Source: Mycolicibacterium sp. TUM20985
Lineage (GTDB): Bacteria; Actinomycetota; Actinomycetes; Mycobacteriales; Mycobacteriaceae
Direction: 5' to 3'
Length of the DNA: 64,000 nt
NCBI RefSeq assembly: GCF_030295745.1
Contig: NZ_AP027291.1
Coordinates: 3,658,001-3,722,000 of the forward strand
In this document: positions 16,930 to 25,951 of the stretch, piece by piece
Layout: the number at the start of each line of letters is the position of its first letter
How positions within the stretch are numbered: the stretch's first letter is position 1
Made by a program: the position numbers and the translations under genes
The notes under the pieces: generated by a model
What the model saw: the letters and a program-made list of their open reading frames with translations, nothing else
Told to the model about the DNA's origin: nothing
Database searches by the model: none

Positions 16930-18435
16930 TCATACGGTGACCGCAGGCATGTCCGTGGCCTTGGTGTCGAGCTTGAGCACCTTCGTGCCCCACGCCCACA
17001 CCTCCTCGAACAGCCTGGGATCGTTCGAAAGTTCGGTGCCGAACGACGGCACCATCTCCTTGAGCTTGGGCTGCCACCCCGGGAAGCGGTCGGGGAAGCA
17101 GCGTTCCAGCACGTCGAGCATCGCGGGAACGGCCGTCGACGCGCCCGGCGACGCACCGAGCAGACCGGCAATACTGCCGTCGGCCGCGGCAAGCACCGTG
17201 GTGCCGAACTCCAGCACGCCACCCGCGCCCTTGCGGCGGATCACCTGGACACGCTGACCGGCGATGTCGAGCTCCCAGTCGGAATCGATTGCACTGGGCG
17301 CGAATTCACGCAATGAATCGACGCGGTCGGCCTCGCTGAGCAGCAGCTGGCTGACCAGGTACTTCACCAAGCTCATCTCGGTCAACCCGACACCGAGCAT
17401 CGAGCCGAGGTTGTTCGGCTTCACCGAGAACGGCAGATCGGTGACCTTGCCCTGCTTGAGGAACTTCGGTGACCATCCGGCGAACGGGCCGAACAACAGG
17501 TAGGAGCGACCGTTGATGACCCGCGTGTCCAAGTGCGGCACGGACATCGGCGGAGCGCCAAGCGGCGGTGCGCCGTACACCTTGGCCTGATGCATGGCGG
17601 CCAGTTCGCGATTGCCGGTCCGCAGCCACTGCCCGCCGACGGGGAAGCCGCCAAAGCCCTTGGCCTCCTCGATACCCGACTTCTGCAACAGCGGCAGAGC
17701 CCCGCCGCCGGCGCCGACGAAGACGAACTTCGTGTTAATCTTGCGCTTCTGCCCGGTGCGTCGGTTGGTGACCTTGACCGTCCAGGTTCCGTCGGACTCC
17801 TTGCTCAGGTCGCGCACCTCGTGCCCGAACAGGGTCGTCATGCCGCGTTGCACGGCGTAACCCATGAGCTGCCGTGTCAGCGAACCGAAGTCGACGTCCG
17901 TGCCGTCCTGTGTCCAGTTCAGCGCCATGGGTTCGGAGAAGTCGCGCTTGGCGGCCATCAACGGCAGCCGGCGGGCGAACTCGTCCGCGTCGTCGATGTA
18001 CTCCATCGTGGCGAACAGCGGGTTCTGCACCAGCGTCTCGCGACGGGTCTTGAGGTACTCGGTCTTACCGGCGCCGTGGACGAAGCTGACGTGCGGAATG
18101 GGATTGAGGAAGCTGCGGACGTCGGGCAGGACACCCGTTTCGACGGCGTGCGCCCAGAACTGCCGGGAGACCTGGAACTGCTCGTTGACGTGAACGGCCT
18201 TGGCGATCTCCACCGTGCCGTCGGCGCGCTGCGGGGTGTAGTTCAACTCACACAACGCGGAGTGGCCCGTGCCCGCGTTGTTCCACGGATCGCTGCTCTC
18301 GGCGGCCGCCCCGTCGAGTCGTTCGATCAGCGTGATGGACCAGTCGGGCTCCATCAGCTTCAACAACGTGGCCAGCGTCGCACTCATGATGCCCGCGCCC
18401 ACCAGCACGACGTCGGTCTTGGCTACCTCAGACAC
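16930..18435 (-). CDS. mqo: Malate:quinone oxidoreductase
   Basis: FAD-dependent peripheral membrane enzyme oxidising L-malate to oxaloacetate and passing electrons to menaquinone. 501 aa from the GTG at 18435, with AAGGA upstream; the frame opens 10 codons earlier at 18465, but VSEVAKTDVVLVGAGIMSAT matches the family start. Markers: dinucleotide loop GAGIMSATLATLLK, DPWNNAGTGHSALCELNY, LNPIPHVSFVHG, GASPGASTAVPAMLDVL. Its leader holds a 9-bp-arm hairpin (18462-18482). Downstream genes are the GNAT protein and the corrin cluster. Confidence 0.96.
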   Translation of the reverse strand: MSEVAKTDVVLVGAGIMSATLATLLKLMEPDWSITLIERLDGAAAESSDPWNNAGTGHSALCELNYTPQRADGTVEIAKAVHVNEQFQVSRQFWAHAVETGVLPDVRSFLNPIPHVSFVHGAGKTEYLKTRRETLVQNPLFATMEYIDDADEFARRLPLMAAKRDFSEPMALNWTQDGTDVDFGSLTRQLMGYAVQRGMTTLFGHEVRDLSKESDGTWTVKVTNRRTGQKRKINTKFVFVGAGGGALPLLQKSGIEEAKGFGGFPVGGQWLRTGNRELAAMHQAKVYGAPPLGAPPMSVPHLDTRVINGRSYLLFGPFAGWSPKFLKQGKVTDLPFSVKPNNLGSMLGVGLTEMSLVKYLVSQLLLSEADRVDSLREFAPSAIDSDWELDIAGQRVQVIRRKGAGGVLEFGTTVLAAADGSIAGLLGASPGASTAVPAMLDVLERCFPDRFPGWQPKLKEMVPSFGTELSNDPRLFEEVWAWGTKVLKLDTKATDMPAVTV

Positions 18436-18461
18436 CTGAATCCTTGACCCTTCGTGGTCGC

Positions 18462-18482
18462 GCACCCGCGCGCCGCGGGTGC
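18462..18482. promoter_or_regulatory. Perfect 9-bp inverted repeat in the mqo leader
   Basis: Arms GCACCCGCG (18462-18470) and CGCGGGTGC (18474-18482) around CGC, 26 bases upstream of the mqo start and 78 bases from the divergent hydrolase start. It could be a very stable RNA hairpin in the mqo leader or a dyad operator. No T-run follows, so a classical terminator is unlikely. Confidence 0.5.
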
Positions 18483-18560
18483 AGAGCTCTCAGGTTATCC
18501 CGTCGAGCTCGAGAGCCCGAGGTCGGCCGACACCGAGTGATCCCGTCATAGAGTGAGTTC

Positions 18561-19601
18561 GTGACAGCGACAGAACCGGGCGCGGAGCTCACCTGGGAGC
18601 CCGACGTGTTGCCCGGCTACTGGCAGCAAACCCTTCCGCTGGGCCCCGACCCGCACGGCGAAGGCGATCTCGTCGCCACGCTGGTGCGACGGGGTGACCG
18701 AGGTGGCGGCGGACACGCCGTCCTGGCCCTGCATGGCTACACCGACTACTTCTTCAACACCGAGCTCGCAGATCAGTTCGCCGGACGCGGGTTCGACTTC
18801 TATGCGTTGGACCTCCACAAGTGCGGCCGATCGCACCGGCCGGGGCAGACACCGCACTTCACGACCGACCTGGCCGGGTACGACGCCGAACTGGACCGCG
18901 CTCTCGGCGTGATCACGGCGGCCTCGGGCGCCGACGGACCGGTCCGGGTGTGCCTGTACGGCCACTCCGCGGGTGGCTTGATCGCCACGCTCTGGCTGGA
19001 TCGACTCCGCAGGCGTGGTGCGGCGTCGCACGTCGGCGGCCTGGTACTGAACAGCCCGTTCTTCGACCTGCACGGGCCCGCGATCCTTCGCACCGCGCCG
19101 ACCTCGGCGGCGCTCGTCGCGCTTGCCCGCTTCCGGAAGCGGCAGGTGATCCGCCCACCGACCGCGGGCGGGTACGGCACCAGCCTGCACCGCGACTATT
19201 CCGGTGAATTCGACTACGACCTCGACCTGAAGCCACTCGGCGGGTTTCCGGTCACGTTCGGCTGGATCAACGCCATTCGACGCGGCCAGGCGAAGCTGCA
19301 TCGCGGCCTGGACGTCGGCGTGCCCAACCTGCTCCTGCGGTCCGACCGCAGTGTGCCGGAGGCGCCCGATCCCGAGTCCATCCAACGCGGAGACGCCGTG
19401 CTCGACGTCAAGCAGATCGCCCGGTGGGCGGGCTGCGTCGGCGACCGCCAAACCGTCGTACCGATCACCGACGCCAAACACGACGTGTTCCTGTCCCTGG
19501 CCGCGCCGCGGGCAGCCGCCTACGCCGAGCTGAATCTTTGGCTCGACCGTTACCTCAGCTCTGAATCAGAGCCCACCTCAACAGAATCCGGACGGGACTA
19601 G
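18561..19601 (+). CDS. Alpha/beta hydrolase (Rv2854-like)
   Basis: 346 aa, monoglyceride-lipase-like serine hydrolase. The oxyanion segment LALHGYTDYFFN is near residue 58, the nucleophile elbow GHSAGG gives Ser136, and the catalytic His is probably in DAKHDVF near 310. GTG start at 18561; no signal peptide, so cytosolic. It ends 3 bases before mycothione reductase, and the two are likely co-transcribed, as in M. tuberculosis (Rv2854-mtr). Substrate unknown; a lipid ester is plausible from the family. Confidence 0.88.
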   Translation: MTATEPGAELTWEPDVLPGYWQQTLPLGPDPHGEGDLVATLVRRGDRGGGGHAVLALHGYTDYFFNTELADQFAGRGFDFYALDLHKCGRSHRPGQTPHFTTDLAGYDAELDRALGVITAASGADGPVRVCLYGHSAGGLIATLWLDRLRRRGAASHVGGLVLNSPFFDLHGPAILRTAPTSAALVALARFRKRQVIRPPTAGGYGTSLHRDYSGEFDYDLDLKPLGGFPVTFGWINAIRRGQAKLHRGLDVGVPNLLLRSDRSVPEAPDPESIQRGDAVLDVKQIARWAGCVGDRQTVVPITDAKHDVFLSLAAPRAAAYAELNLWLDRYLSSESEPTSTESGRD

Positions 19602-19604
19602 CAC

Positions 19605-21002
19605 GTGGAACACTTCGATCTGGCGATCATCGGAACGGGCTCGGGTAACAGCCTTCCGGACCCCCGCGTCGACGCCAGGTATGGCGACATGCGAATTGCG
19701 CTCTGCGAGCAGGGCACCTTCGGCGGCACCTGCCTCAACGTCGGTTGCATCCCGACGAAGATGTTCGTCTACGCGGCCGAGGTAGCTCAATCCATTAGGG
19801 AGAGCTCGCGTTTCGGCATCGACTCGACCCTGGACAAGGTGCGCTGGCCCGACATCGTGGACCGGGTGTTCGGACGCATCGACCCCATCGCGGCCGGCGG
19901 TGAGCAGTACAAGCGCAGCCTGTCGAACGTCCACGTCTATGGCAGCCATACGCGTTTCGGTCCTCGGCAACCCGACGGCCGGTACCTGCTGCGCACGGCC
20001 GACGGCGAGGGCTTCACCGCGGACAAGGTCGTCATCGCCGCGGGATCGCGCGTCCACGTCCCCACGGCCATCGACGAGTGCGGAGTTCGGTACTACACCA
20101 GCGACGACATCATGCGGATCGCCGCTCTGCCAGAACATCTGGTGATCGTCGGCGGCGGCTTCGTGGCCGCCGAGTTCGCGCACGTGTTCTCCGCGCTAGG
20201 GGTGCGCGTGACGATCGTGGTCCGTGGCGATGGCCTGCTGACCCACTGCGACGACTCCATCTGCTACCCGTTCACCGAGCTCGCGGCGGACAAGTGGGAT
20301 CTACGTACCCACGTGAACGTCATCGGCTCGCACCAGGACGGCGAACGCAGCGTGCTGGAACTCGACGACGGCAAGACCCTCAGCGCCGACATGCTCCTGG
20401 TGGCCACGGGCCGCGTGCCCAACGGCGATCAGTTGGACGCCGAACTGGCGGGCGTGGAGGTCGACGCCAATGGGATGGTCAAGGTCGACGAGTACCAAAG
20501 AACCACGGCGCGTAACGTCTTCGCCCTCGGCGACGTGTCGAGCCCCTATCAACTCAAGCACGTCGCCAACCACGAGGCCCGCGTCGTGCAGCACAACGTC
20601 ATGGTCGACTGGGACCACACCTCGTCCATGCACGTCACCGATCACCGGTTCGTGCCGTCGGCGGTGTTCACCGATCCGCAGATCGCGATGGTGGGGCTCA
20701 CCGAGGCCGAGGCTCTGGAGGCCGGCCACGACGTGCTGACCAAGGTGCAGAAGTATGGCAGCGCCGCATACGGCTGGGCCATGGAGGACACCACCGGCAT
20801 TGCGAAGGTGATCGCCGATCGAGGGACCGGGAAGATCCTTGGCGCTCACATCATGGGACATCAAGCGTCCTCGATCATTCAGCCGCTGATTCAGGCGATG
20901 ACCTTCGGACAGACGGCGATGGACGTCGCGCGCGGTCAGTACTGGATCCACCCCGCGTTGCCCGAGGTAATCGAGCAGGCGTTACTCGGACTCTACGAGT
21001 AA
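19605..21002 (+). CDS. mtr: Mycothione reductase
   Basis: NADPH/FAD disulfide reductase keeping mycothiol reduced; specific to actinobacteria. 465 aa. The N-terminal FAD motif IIGTGSGNS is the altered form typical of Mtr. Redox cysteines C43 and C48 lie in GGTCLNVGCIPTK. A second nucleotide site VIVGGGFVAAEFAHVFSALG and the dimer-interface HPALPEV, with the active-site His, follow. A 10-residue insertion near residue 20 (PDPRVDARYGDMR) makes this stretch longer than in M. tuberculosis. GTG start at 19605, coupled to the hydrolase upstream. Convergent with nicT, only 4 bases apart. Confidence 0.95.
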   Translation: MEHFDLAIIGTGSGNSLPDPRVDARYGDMRIALCEQGTFGGTCLNVGCIPTKMFVYAAEVAQSIRESSRFGIDSTLDKVRWPDIVDRVFGRIDPIAAGGEQYKRSLSNVHVYGSHTRFGPRQPDGRYLLRTADGEGFTADKVVIAAGSRVHVPTAIDECGVRYYTSDDIMRIAALPEHLVIVGGGFVAAEFAHVFSALGVRVTIVVRGDGLLTHCDDSICYPFTELAADKWDLRTHVNVIGSHQDGERSVLELDDGKTLSADMLLVATGRVPNGDQLDAELAGVEVDANGMVKVDEYQRTTARNVFALGDVSSPYQLKHVANHEARVVQHNVMVDWDHTSSMHVTDHRFVPSAVFTDPQIAMVGLTEAEALEAGHDVLTKVQKYGSAAYGWAMEDTTGIAKVIADRGTGKILGAHIMGHQASSIIQPLIQAMTFGQTAMDVARGQYWIHPALPEVIEQALLGLYE

Positions 21003-21006
21003 GGCC

Positions 21007-22116
21007 TCAGCCGGCCGAGGCGTCCCAGCGTTCTTCGATGCGGCCGAAGCGCCACACCGCGAGCGCGACCAACCACACCACCACGAACAGCCCCACGATG
21101 GTGAAGCCCACGAACTCGAGGTCGGCCGAGCCGATGAACGCCAGCGGCCCCGACTCGATGCCGAGGCGGTCGACCAACAGCCCGATCAGCACGATCACGC
21201 CGATCACCAACGCGACGAATACCGACAACACGGTGATCGTCAGGTTGTAGTACACCTTGCGAATGGGCTTGAGGAAGGCCCAGCCGTAGGCGCGGGCCAT
21301 GAAGATCCCGTCCGCGGCGTCGAACAGACTCATGCCCGCCGCGAACAACACGGGCAGCACCAGAATGGCGTACCAGGGCAGGGTGAAGGCGGCGGTTCCC
21401 GCAGCGAGCACCAGCAGGGCCACCTGCGTCGCGGTATCGAAGCCGAGCCCCATCAGCAGGCCCACCGGATACAGGTGCCACGGCTTGCTGACGCGTCGCA
21501 TCACCCGTCCGAGTAGCCGGGCCAGGAAACCCCGGTTGTTCAACTGGCGTTCCAACTCGGCCTCGTCGTACTCGCCGGTCCGCATCTCGCGGAACACCTT
21601 TGCGATACCGACCACGGCGAACAGGTTCGTCAGCCCGATCAGGATGAGGAACGTTCCCGCCACCAGCGAGCCGATCAGTCCGAGCGTCTGCAGCATCGCC
21701 GAGTTCTCGTCCTGCACCGGACCGACCAGTGCCTTCACGCCAAGTGCCAGCAGGAACGCGAGTCCGAACACGACGCTCGAATGCCCCAGAGAGAACCAGA
21801 ACCCCGCGGAGAGCGAGCGCTTTCCCTCACCCACCAGCTTGCGGGTGGTGTTGTCGATGACCGCGATGTGGTCGGCGTCGAACGCGTGCCGCACCCCGAG
21901 CAGGTAGGCCGTGACGCCGAGGCCGACGCCGAAGACGCCCGTGGCACCGAGCGTGATGTGCTTCGGGGCGACCCCGAGGACCAACACTCCCCACCCGAAG
22001 AGGTGCAGGAAGACGACGACCGCTCCCATGCCGACGATCGAGGTCCAATCGGTGCGATCGAGGGGTTTCGCGACTCGGGCCAAAGATCCGGATTCCGATG
22101 CCGTGCCAACGATCAC
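21007..22116 (-). CDS. nicT: Nickel/cobalt transporter NicT (NiCoT family)
   Basis: 369 aa, eight-helix permease for Ni2+ and Co2+. The signature RHAFDADHIAVIDN in helix 2 (His77, Asp80, Asp82, His83) is the metal selectivity motif. A second conserved motif, GLGFDTATQVALL, is present, as is FAAGMSLFDAADGIFM in the C-terminal half. GTG start at 22116. An ArsR-type regulator gene lies upstream on the same strand, with a 22-bp palindrome between, suggesting metal-dependent control. Imported cobalt could serve the cob genes; nickel could serve urease or hydrogenase. Which metal dominates cannot be told. Confidence 0.93.
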   Translation of the reverse strand: MIVGTASESGSLARVAKPLDRTDWTSIVGMGAVVVFLHLFGWGVLVLGVAPKHITLGATGVFGVGLGVTAYLLGVRHAFDADHIAVIDNTTRKLVGEGKRSLSAGFWFSLGHSSVVFGLAFLLALGVKALVGPVQDENSAMLQTLGLIGSLVAGTFLILIGLTNLFAVVGIAKVFREMRTGEYDEAELERQLNNRGFLARLLGRVMRRVSKPWHLYPVGLLMGLGFDTATQVALLVLAAGTAAFTLPWYAILVLPVLFAAGMSLFDAADGIFMARAYGWAFLKPIRKVYYNLTITVLSVFVALVIGVIVLIGLLVDRLGIESGPLAFIGSADLEFVGFTIVGLFVVVWLVALAVWRFGRIEERWDASAG

Positions 22117-22172
22117 ATGCCCTCCAAGCGCGGGGATTCCGGGGTGTGACTCGACCCTAGGCGGCTGCCCAT

Positions 22173-22199
22173 CATCTGTCTAGCTGTTCAGATGTTCAG
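22173..22199. promoter_or_regulatory. Candidate ArsR-type metal operator before nicT
   Basis: CATCTG (22173-22178) and CAGATG (22189-22194) flank a central AGCT, giving a 22-bp dyad CATCTG-N3-AGCT-N3-CAGATG. It overlaps a direct repeat TGTTCAG at 22185 and 22193. SmtB/ArsR proteins typically bind such imperfect dyads. It lies 57 bases upstream of the nicT start. Confidence 0.5.
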
Positions 22200-22224
22200 T
22201 CGACGGCCCATCCAGACGGGCAGG

Positions 22225-22566
22225 TTAGGCGTGCGCCGCGCCTATCCAATGGAGTAGGTCGTGCACGGTCTCGTCCTCGAGTCGGTAGGCCACCGACCGG
22301 CCGACCCGGGTGCTGCTCACCCAGCCCTGTTGGCGGAGCACCCGAAGTGCTTGTGAGACAGAGTTCTCCGATCGGCCGACGACGGTGGCCAGGTCGCTGA
22401 CGAAGATTCCCGGCACACGGTGCAGGCAGAGCAGGATCTCGAGTCGGTTCGGATCCGAGAGCAGGTCGAAGCGCAACGTCCAGCCGGTGATGTCGACGTC
22501 GGCGAGCGCGGAGGACGCGTGCCGCGCCACCGTCTCGTCCTCCACCCGCCCGCGACCGTCTGCCAT
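22225..22566 (-). CDS. ArsR/SmtB-family metal-responsive repressor
   Basis: 113 aa winged-helix regulator. The recognition region VSDLATVVGRSENSVSQALRVLRQQGWV is the ArsR helix-turn-helix, followed by the wing VGRSVAYRLED. The last helix DETVHDLLHWIGAAHA carries Asp/Glu and three His residues in the alpha-5 position used by NmtR/KmtR-type sensors for Ni2+/Co2+. No CxC metal site is seen in the DNA-binding helix. It lies directly upstream of nicT on the same strand, with a palindrome between, so repression of nicT under metal excess is the simplest model. Confidence 0.88.
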   Translation of the reverse strand: MADGRGRVEDETVARHASSALADVDITGWTLRFDLLSDPNRLEILLCLHRVPGIFVSDLATVVGRSENSVSQALRVLRQQGWVSSTRVGRSVAYRLEDETVHDLLHWIGAAHA

Positions 22567-22618
22567 CGCTCGAATCTAAGCCCTCTTGGGGTCCAGGCGG
22601 GCCATACGGCACGCCAAT

Positions 22619-23194
22619 TCAGGCGTTGCACGTGTTGACACACGTCCCGGGCGCCTCGAAGTAGCGGACGATCTTCTGAGAGACCTGCCAGCTCTCCCCA
22701 CCGTCGCCGTCCCGGAACGTGGCCACGGCGTAGATCTCGTCCTCTTCGTTGATGGGACCGGTGTCCTCATCGAGCACCTTCTTGGGCACCGAGATCTCAC
22801 GGAGGTATTCGATGCCTGCGGGGGTCGCTCTGAGATAACCCTCGCCGTCGGTCTGAGTGCCCGGCAAGAACTCCGAGACCAGTGCGGAGTCTCCGGGCCA
22901 GCCGTTCCCGTCGTCGGCCTGCAGGTGATAGATCATCCCGCCCCGGCCGGGGCCGCCGGGATGGTCGCCGTCATTGATGTGGATGAGGTAACCCACCGCA
23001 TCGGCCTGCTCCATGGGGAACACACCCTTGATCGCCAGGCGGTAGTTTGCCGGGTTGCCGCGGTCCTCGTTGACGAACAGCTGCGCGCCCGACTGCTTCG
23101 GCGAAGCGGCGGCGGGCGCCAGGCCAGCGGTCATCGCGACGACCGTGCCCAGCACGGCGGCGCCGGCGGCACGGGTGAGGATGGACGTGTTCAT
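22619..23194 (-). CDS. Secreted hypothetical protein with C-terminal Cys pair
   Basis: 191 aa from the ATG at 23194, which has AAGGAG seven bases upstream; an in-frame start six codons earlier is less likely. A Sec signal peptide ends at about residue 31 (APAAAS). The mature part is rich in Asp, Gly and aromatic residues, with DGDHPGGPGRGG near the centre and a single disulfide-sized pair in GTCVNTCNA at the very end. No known domain was recognised. It is divergent from the cyclase gene across 164 bases holding overlapping palindromes. Function unknown. Confidence 0.78.
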   Translation of the reverse strand: MNTSILTRAAGAAVLGTVVAMTAGLAPAAASPKQSGAQLFVNEDRGNPANYRLAIKGVFPMEQADAVGYLIHINDGDHPGGPGRGGMIYHLQADDGNGWPGDSALVSEFLPGTQTDGEGYLRATPAGIEYLREISVPKKVLDEDTGPINEEDEIYAVATFRDGDGGESWQVSQKIVRYFEAPGTCVNTCNA

Positions 23195-23273
23195 GTCGAG
23201 CTCCTTGATCATCGGGTCGACCGGGGTGGCCGACCATCGCAGAGAGCGTGACTCCTGCGCGCACCACGGTCAT

Positions 23274-23296
23274 GGGGTGAATCCCCTGTTTTCACC
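23274..23296. promoter_or_regulatory. Overlapping palindromes between secreted protein and cyclase genes
   Basis: GGGG-tgaat-CCCC at 23274-23286 overlaps GGTGAA (23276-23281) paired with TTCACC (23291-23296). Both lie in the divergent intergenic region, 62-80 bases before the cyclase start. A regulator site is possible; no family is assigned. Confidence 0.35.
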
Positions 23297-23358
23297 GGGT
23301 GTCTCGGCCCGGCTGGCCGAAACGGCTATCGCCGCGTCACGCGGTGGGAGAATGCAGC

Positions 23359-24165
23359 ATGCCAAACAGGCGCACGCCCCCGCGTCCGACGGGCGCGCAG
23401 ACCAGTGCGGACGAGTGGGCGCAGTTCTACGACTACTTCGGTCACGCCAGGGTCCGGCGTGGGGTGCGGCTCGTTTCCCGGTTGCCGTCCGCCCCGCGCT
23501 GTGAGGCTTGTGGCAACCCCTTCGCCGGCATCGGCGGCTGGCTGATGCGACGGGTCGGCAAGAGCCCGTCGCGGAAGAATCCCCGCTGGTGCGAGGTGTG
23601 TTTCGAAACGGCGCCAAAGGGTGGCGCCACGCTGACCGTCGGCGTCTTGTTCGCCGACGTCCGCAATTCGACCGCGCTCGCCGAGACGCTCGCACCCCAT
23701 GAGATGGCTGCCCGCCTCAATCGCTTCTACTCCGAGCTCACGCAGGTGATAGTGCAGCACGGGATCATCGACAAGTTGATCGGCGACTCCGTGATGGGTC
23801 TCTACTTCGCGCCGTTGACCTCCGACGGCAGGTACGTCGATGCCATGGTCAATGACGCCCTCACCATTCTTCGCACCCAGAACCGCCGGTCCCGCAGAGG
23901 TTCCCGGTTGGAGGTCGGCATCGGTCTCGATGTGGGCCCGGCATACGTCGGCATCGTCGGCGATGGCGAGATCCGTGACTTCACCGCAATCGGTGACGTC
24001 GTGAACACTGCGGCCCGGCTTCAGAGCCACGCGGCCGGCGGCGAGGTCGTCATGCCCGACGACGTTGCCCGCACGGCCGGCATAGACGACGGCGAGACCA
24101 TCTCGCTGAGCCTCAAGGGCAAGGCCGAACCCGTGATTGCACGCCGAATCAGCGTCTCGCCCTAA
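23359..24165 (+). CDS. Class III adenylate/guanylate cyclase with N-terminal zinc ribbon
   Basis: 268 aa soluble protein from ATG 23359 (GGGAG upstream). Residues 48-81 contain CEAC and CEVC pairs (C48, C51, C78, C81), a probable zinc ribbon. The cyclase domain (about 92-265) keeps both metal aspartates (FADVRNST, D100; IGDSVMG, D143), the substrate Lys139 and Thr209, and the transition-state Asn216 and Arg220 in GDVVNTAARLQ. All catalytic residues are therefore present, and Lys/Thr favours ATP. It lies 64 bases upstream of an ABCG-type transporter on the same strand, possibly one transcript with the HD/LuxR gene. Signal sensed through the zinc ribbon is unknown. Confidence 0.88.
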   Translation: MPNRRTPPRPTGAQTSADEWAQFYDYFGHARVRRGVRLVSRLPSAPRCEACGNPFAGIGGWLMRRVGKSPSRKNPRWCEVCFETAPKGGATLTVGVLFADVRNSTALAETLAPHEMAARLNRFYSELTQVIVQHGIIDKLIGDSVMGLYFAPLTSDGRYVDAMVNDALTILRTQNRRSRRGSRLEVGIGLDVGPAYVGIVGDGEIRDFTAIGDVVNTAARLQSHAAGGEVVMPDDVARTAGIDDGETISLSLKGKAEPVIARRISVSP

Positions 24166-24229
24166 GTGCCGCGCTAGTTGGGGTGAACGCCCCATGCGAC
24201 GGTGGGCCGGGTCCGCCAATGATCGCCTC

Positions 24230-25951
24230 ATGACGAAACCAATTCACCGAGCACTGCGAACACCGACCGTCGAACGGTCCGATCATGCGATCACGGGCGG
24301 CGGGCGACTCGACGCCGTCGACGTCGGCCGACGCGAAGGCGGGCGCCAGATCCTCCACGAGATGTCGTTGACGGTGCGTCCTGGCGAATTGGTCGCCATC
24401 GCCGGCGGGAGCGGCGCGGGCAAGAGCACCCTGCTGGAGATCCTCGCGGGGCTGCAATCCCCGAGCGCGGGAACGGTTCTGCACGACGGGGTGCCCTCCG
24501 GCACGCGGCCCAGCGGCGACACCCGCATCGGCTACGTCCCGCAGGACGACATCATCCACCTCGAGATGCCCCTGCGCCGCACCCTGCGCTACGCGGCACG
24601 CTTACGACTGCCCGCGGGCACCTCGGAAACCGCTGCGGACCGCATCGTCGAAACCACCATGTCGGACCTCGACCTGACCGCATCCGCGGAGGTGCCGATC
24701 CGGGCGCTGTCCGGTGGACAGCGGAAGCGGGCCAGTATCGCCGTGGAACTGCTGACGCACCCGAGGACGTTCTTCCTCGACGAGCCCACGTCCGGACTCG
24801 ACCCGTCGACGGCGGCCGACGTGATGCGACTACTCCATACGCTCAGCCGCCGTGGCGTCACCATCGTCCTCACGACGCACGAGCCGGCCGGGATCGACCG
24901 GTGTGATCGGGTGGTCTTCTTGGCGCGCGACGGTCACCTGGCGTTCGTCGGTAGCCCGGCCGAGGCGCGTCGTCACTTCGGCGTGGACGATCTCGCCGAG
25001 GTGTATGGCCGGCTGGCCGGAGAGGACACACCCGCGATCTGGGCGCGGCGTTTCGCCGATGTCCGCGAGCCTTCCACGACCCGGCCCGCCGTGGCACCCG
25101 TCGCACCACCGAGGTCAACGACGAAGCGCATCAACGTGCTTCGGCAATGGTGGTTGCTCACCCGACGCAACGTCGACGTTCTGCTGCGCAACCGGCTCAC
25201 CCTAGCGGTGCTGCTGGGCTCGCCCGTCCTCATCACCGCGATGATGGCGACGCTGTTCAAGCGCGGTGCGTTCGAGTCCCACGACGCTGCGGACGTCAGC
25301 CAGGCCCAGATCACCTTCTGGATCGCCTTCGCGGGTTTCTTCTTCGGTCTCACCTACGGCCTCCTCCAGATCGTCGGTGAGCTGGCCGTCTTCCGAAGGG
25401 AGCGGCTCGCCGGACTGAGCACCAGCGCCTACGTCGCCTCCAAGGTCGCCGCGCTGTTCCCGGTCCTCGCCGGCGTCAGCTCCGTCCTGCTCGGCGTGCT
25501 CCTGGCGCTCGGCCGCCTACCCGACCTCGGGTGGCACGTGTACGCGCTGCTGTTCACGACCATGCTGATCGAGGCCACGTCAGCGCTTGCGCTGGGCCTG
25601 CTGGCCTCGGCGGCGGTTTCCAACACCGCGCAAGCCGCTCTCGCCCTGCCGATGTTGTGCTTCCCCCAGGTTCTGTTCGGCGGCGCCATCGTCCCCGTGG
25701 GAGACATGGCCGCCCCCGGTCGTTGGATGAGCCTCGGCCTGTCCAACCGCCACGCGTTCCAGGCGCTCGGCCGGGCCCTCGACCTCGACCGCTACACGAA
25801 CACCGCGGGGGCGATGTCGGCGTACGCCGACACCTTCGACGGCGGCAACGGCGCCAGCCTATCGGCCTTGTCGGCCTTGGCGGTGGGCCTCTTGGCGGCC
25901 ACCGTCTGGGTGCTCGACCGGCGGACCCGCACGGGCGCAGTCCGACGATGA
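24230..25951 (+). CDS. ABCG-type ABC transporter, ATPase fused to permease
   Basis: 573 aa half-transporter. ATPase part: Walker A GGSGAGKST at 59-67, signature LSGGQRKRASIAVELL, Walker B FFLDEPTSGLDPSTA, switch His in TTHEPAG. Permease part (about 300-565) has six helices of the ABC2/White type, with ELAVFRRERLAGLSTSAYVASK before the second half and an LFGGAIVPVGDM extracellular loop. It resembles the transporter part of M. tuberculosis Rv1747 without FHA domains. ATG 24230 was chosen; earlier in-frame ATGs overlap the cyclase end and lack a better binding site. The stop overlaps the next start (ATGA). Direction is probably export; substrate unknown. Confidence 0.88.
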   Translation: MTKPIHRALRTPTVERSDHAITGGGRLDAVDVGRREGGRQILHEMSLTVRPGELVAIAGGSGAGKSTLLEILAGLQSPSAGTVLHDGVPSGTRPSGDTRIGYVPQDDIIHLEMPLRRTLRYAARLRLPAGTSETAADRIVETTMSDLDLTASAEVPIRALSGGQRKRASIAVELLTHPRTFFLDEPTSGLDPSTAADVMRLLHTLSRRGVTIVLTTHEPAGIDRCDRVVFLARDGHLAFVGSPAEARRHFGVDDLAEVYGRLAGEDTPAIWARRFADVREPSTTRPAVAPVAPPRSTTKRINVLRQWWLLTRRNVDVLLRNRLTLAVLLGSPVLITAMMATLFKRGAFESHDAADVSQAQITFWIAFAGFFFGLTYGLLQIVGELAVFRRERLAGLSTSAYVASKVAALFPVLAGVSSVLLGVLLALGRLPDLGWHVYALLFTTMLIEATSALALGLLASAAVSNTAQAALALPMLCFPQVLFGGAIVPVGDMAAPGRWMSLGLSNRHAFQALGRALDLDRYTNTAGAMSAYADTFDGGNGASLSALSALAVGLLAATVWVLDRRTRTGAVRR

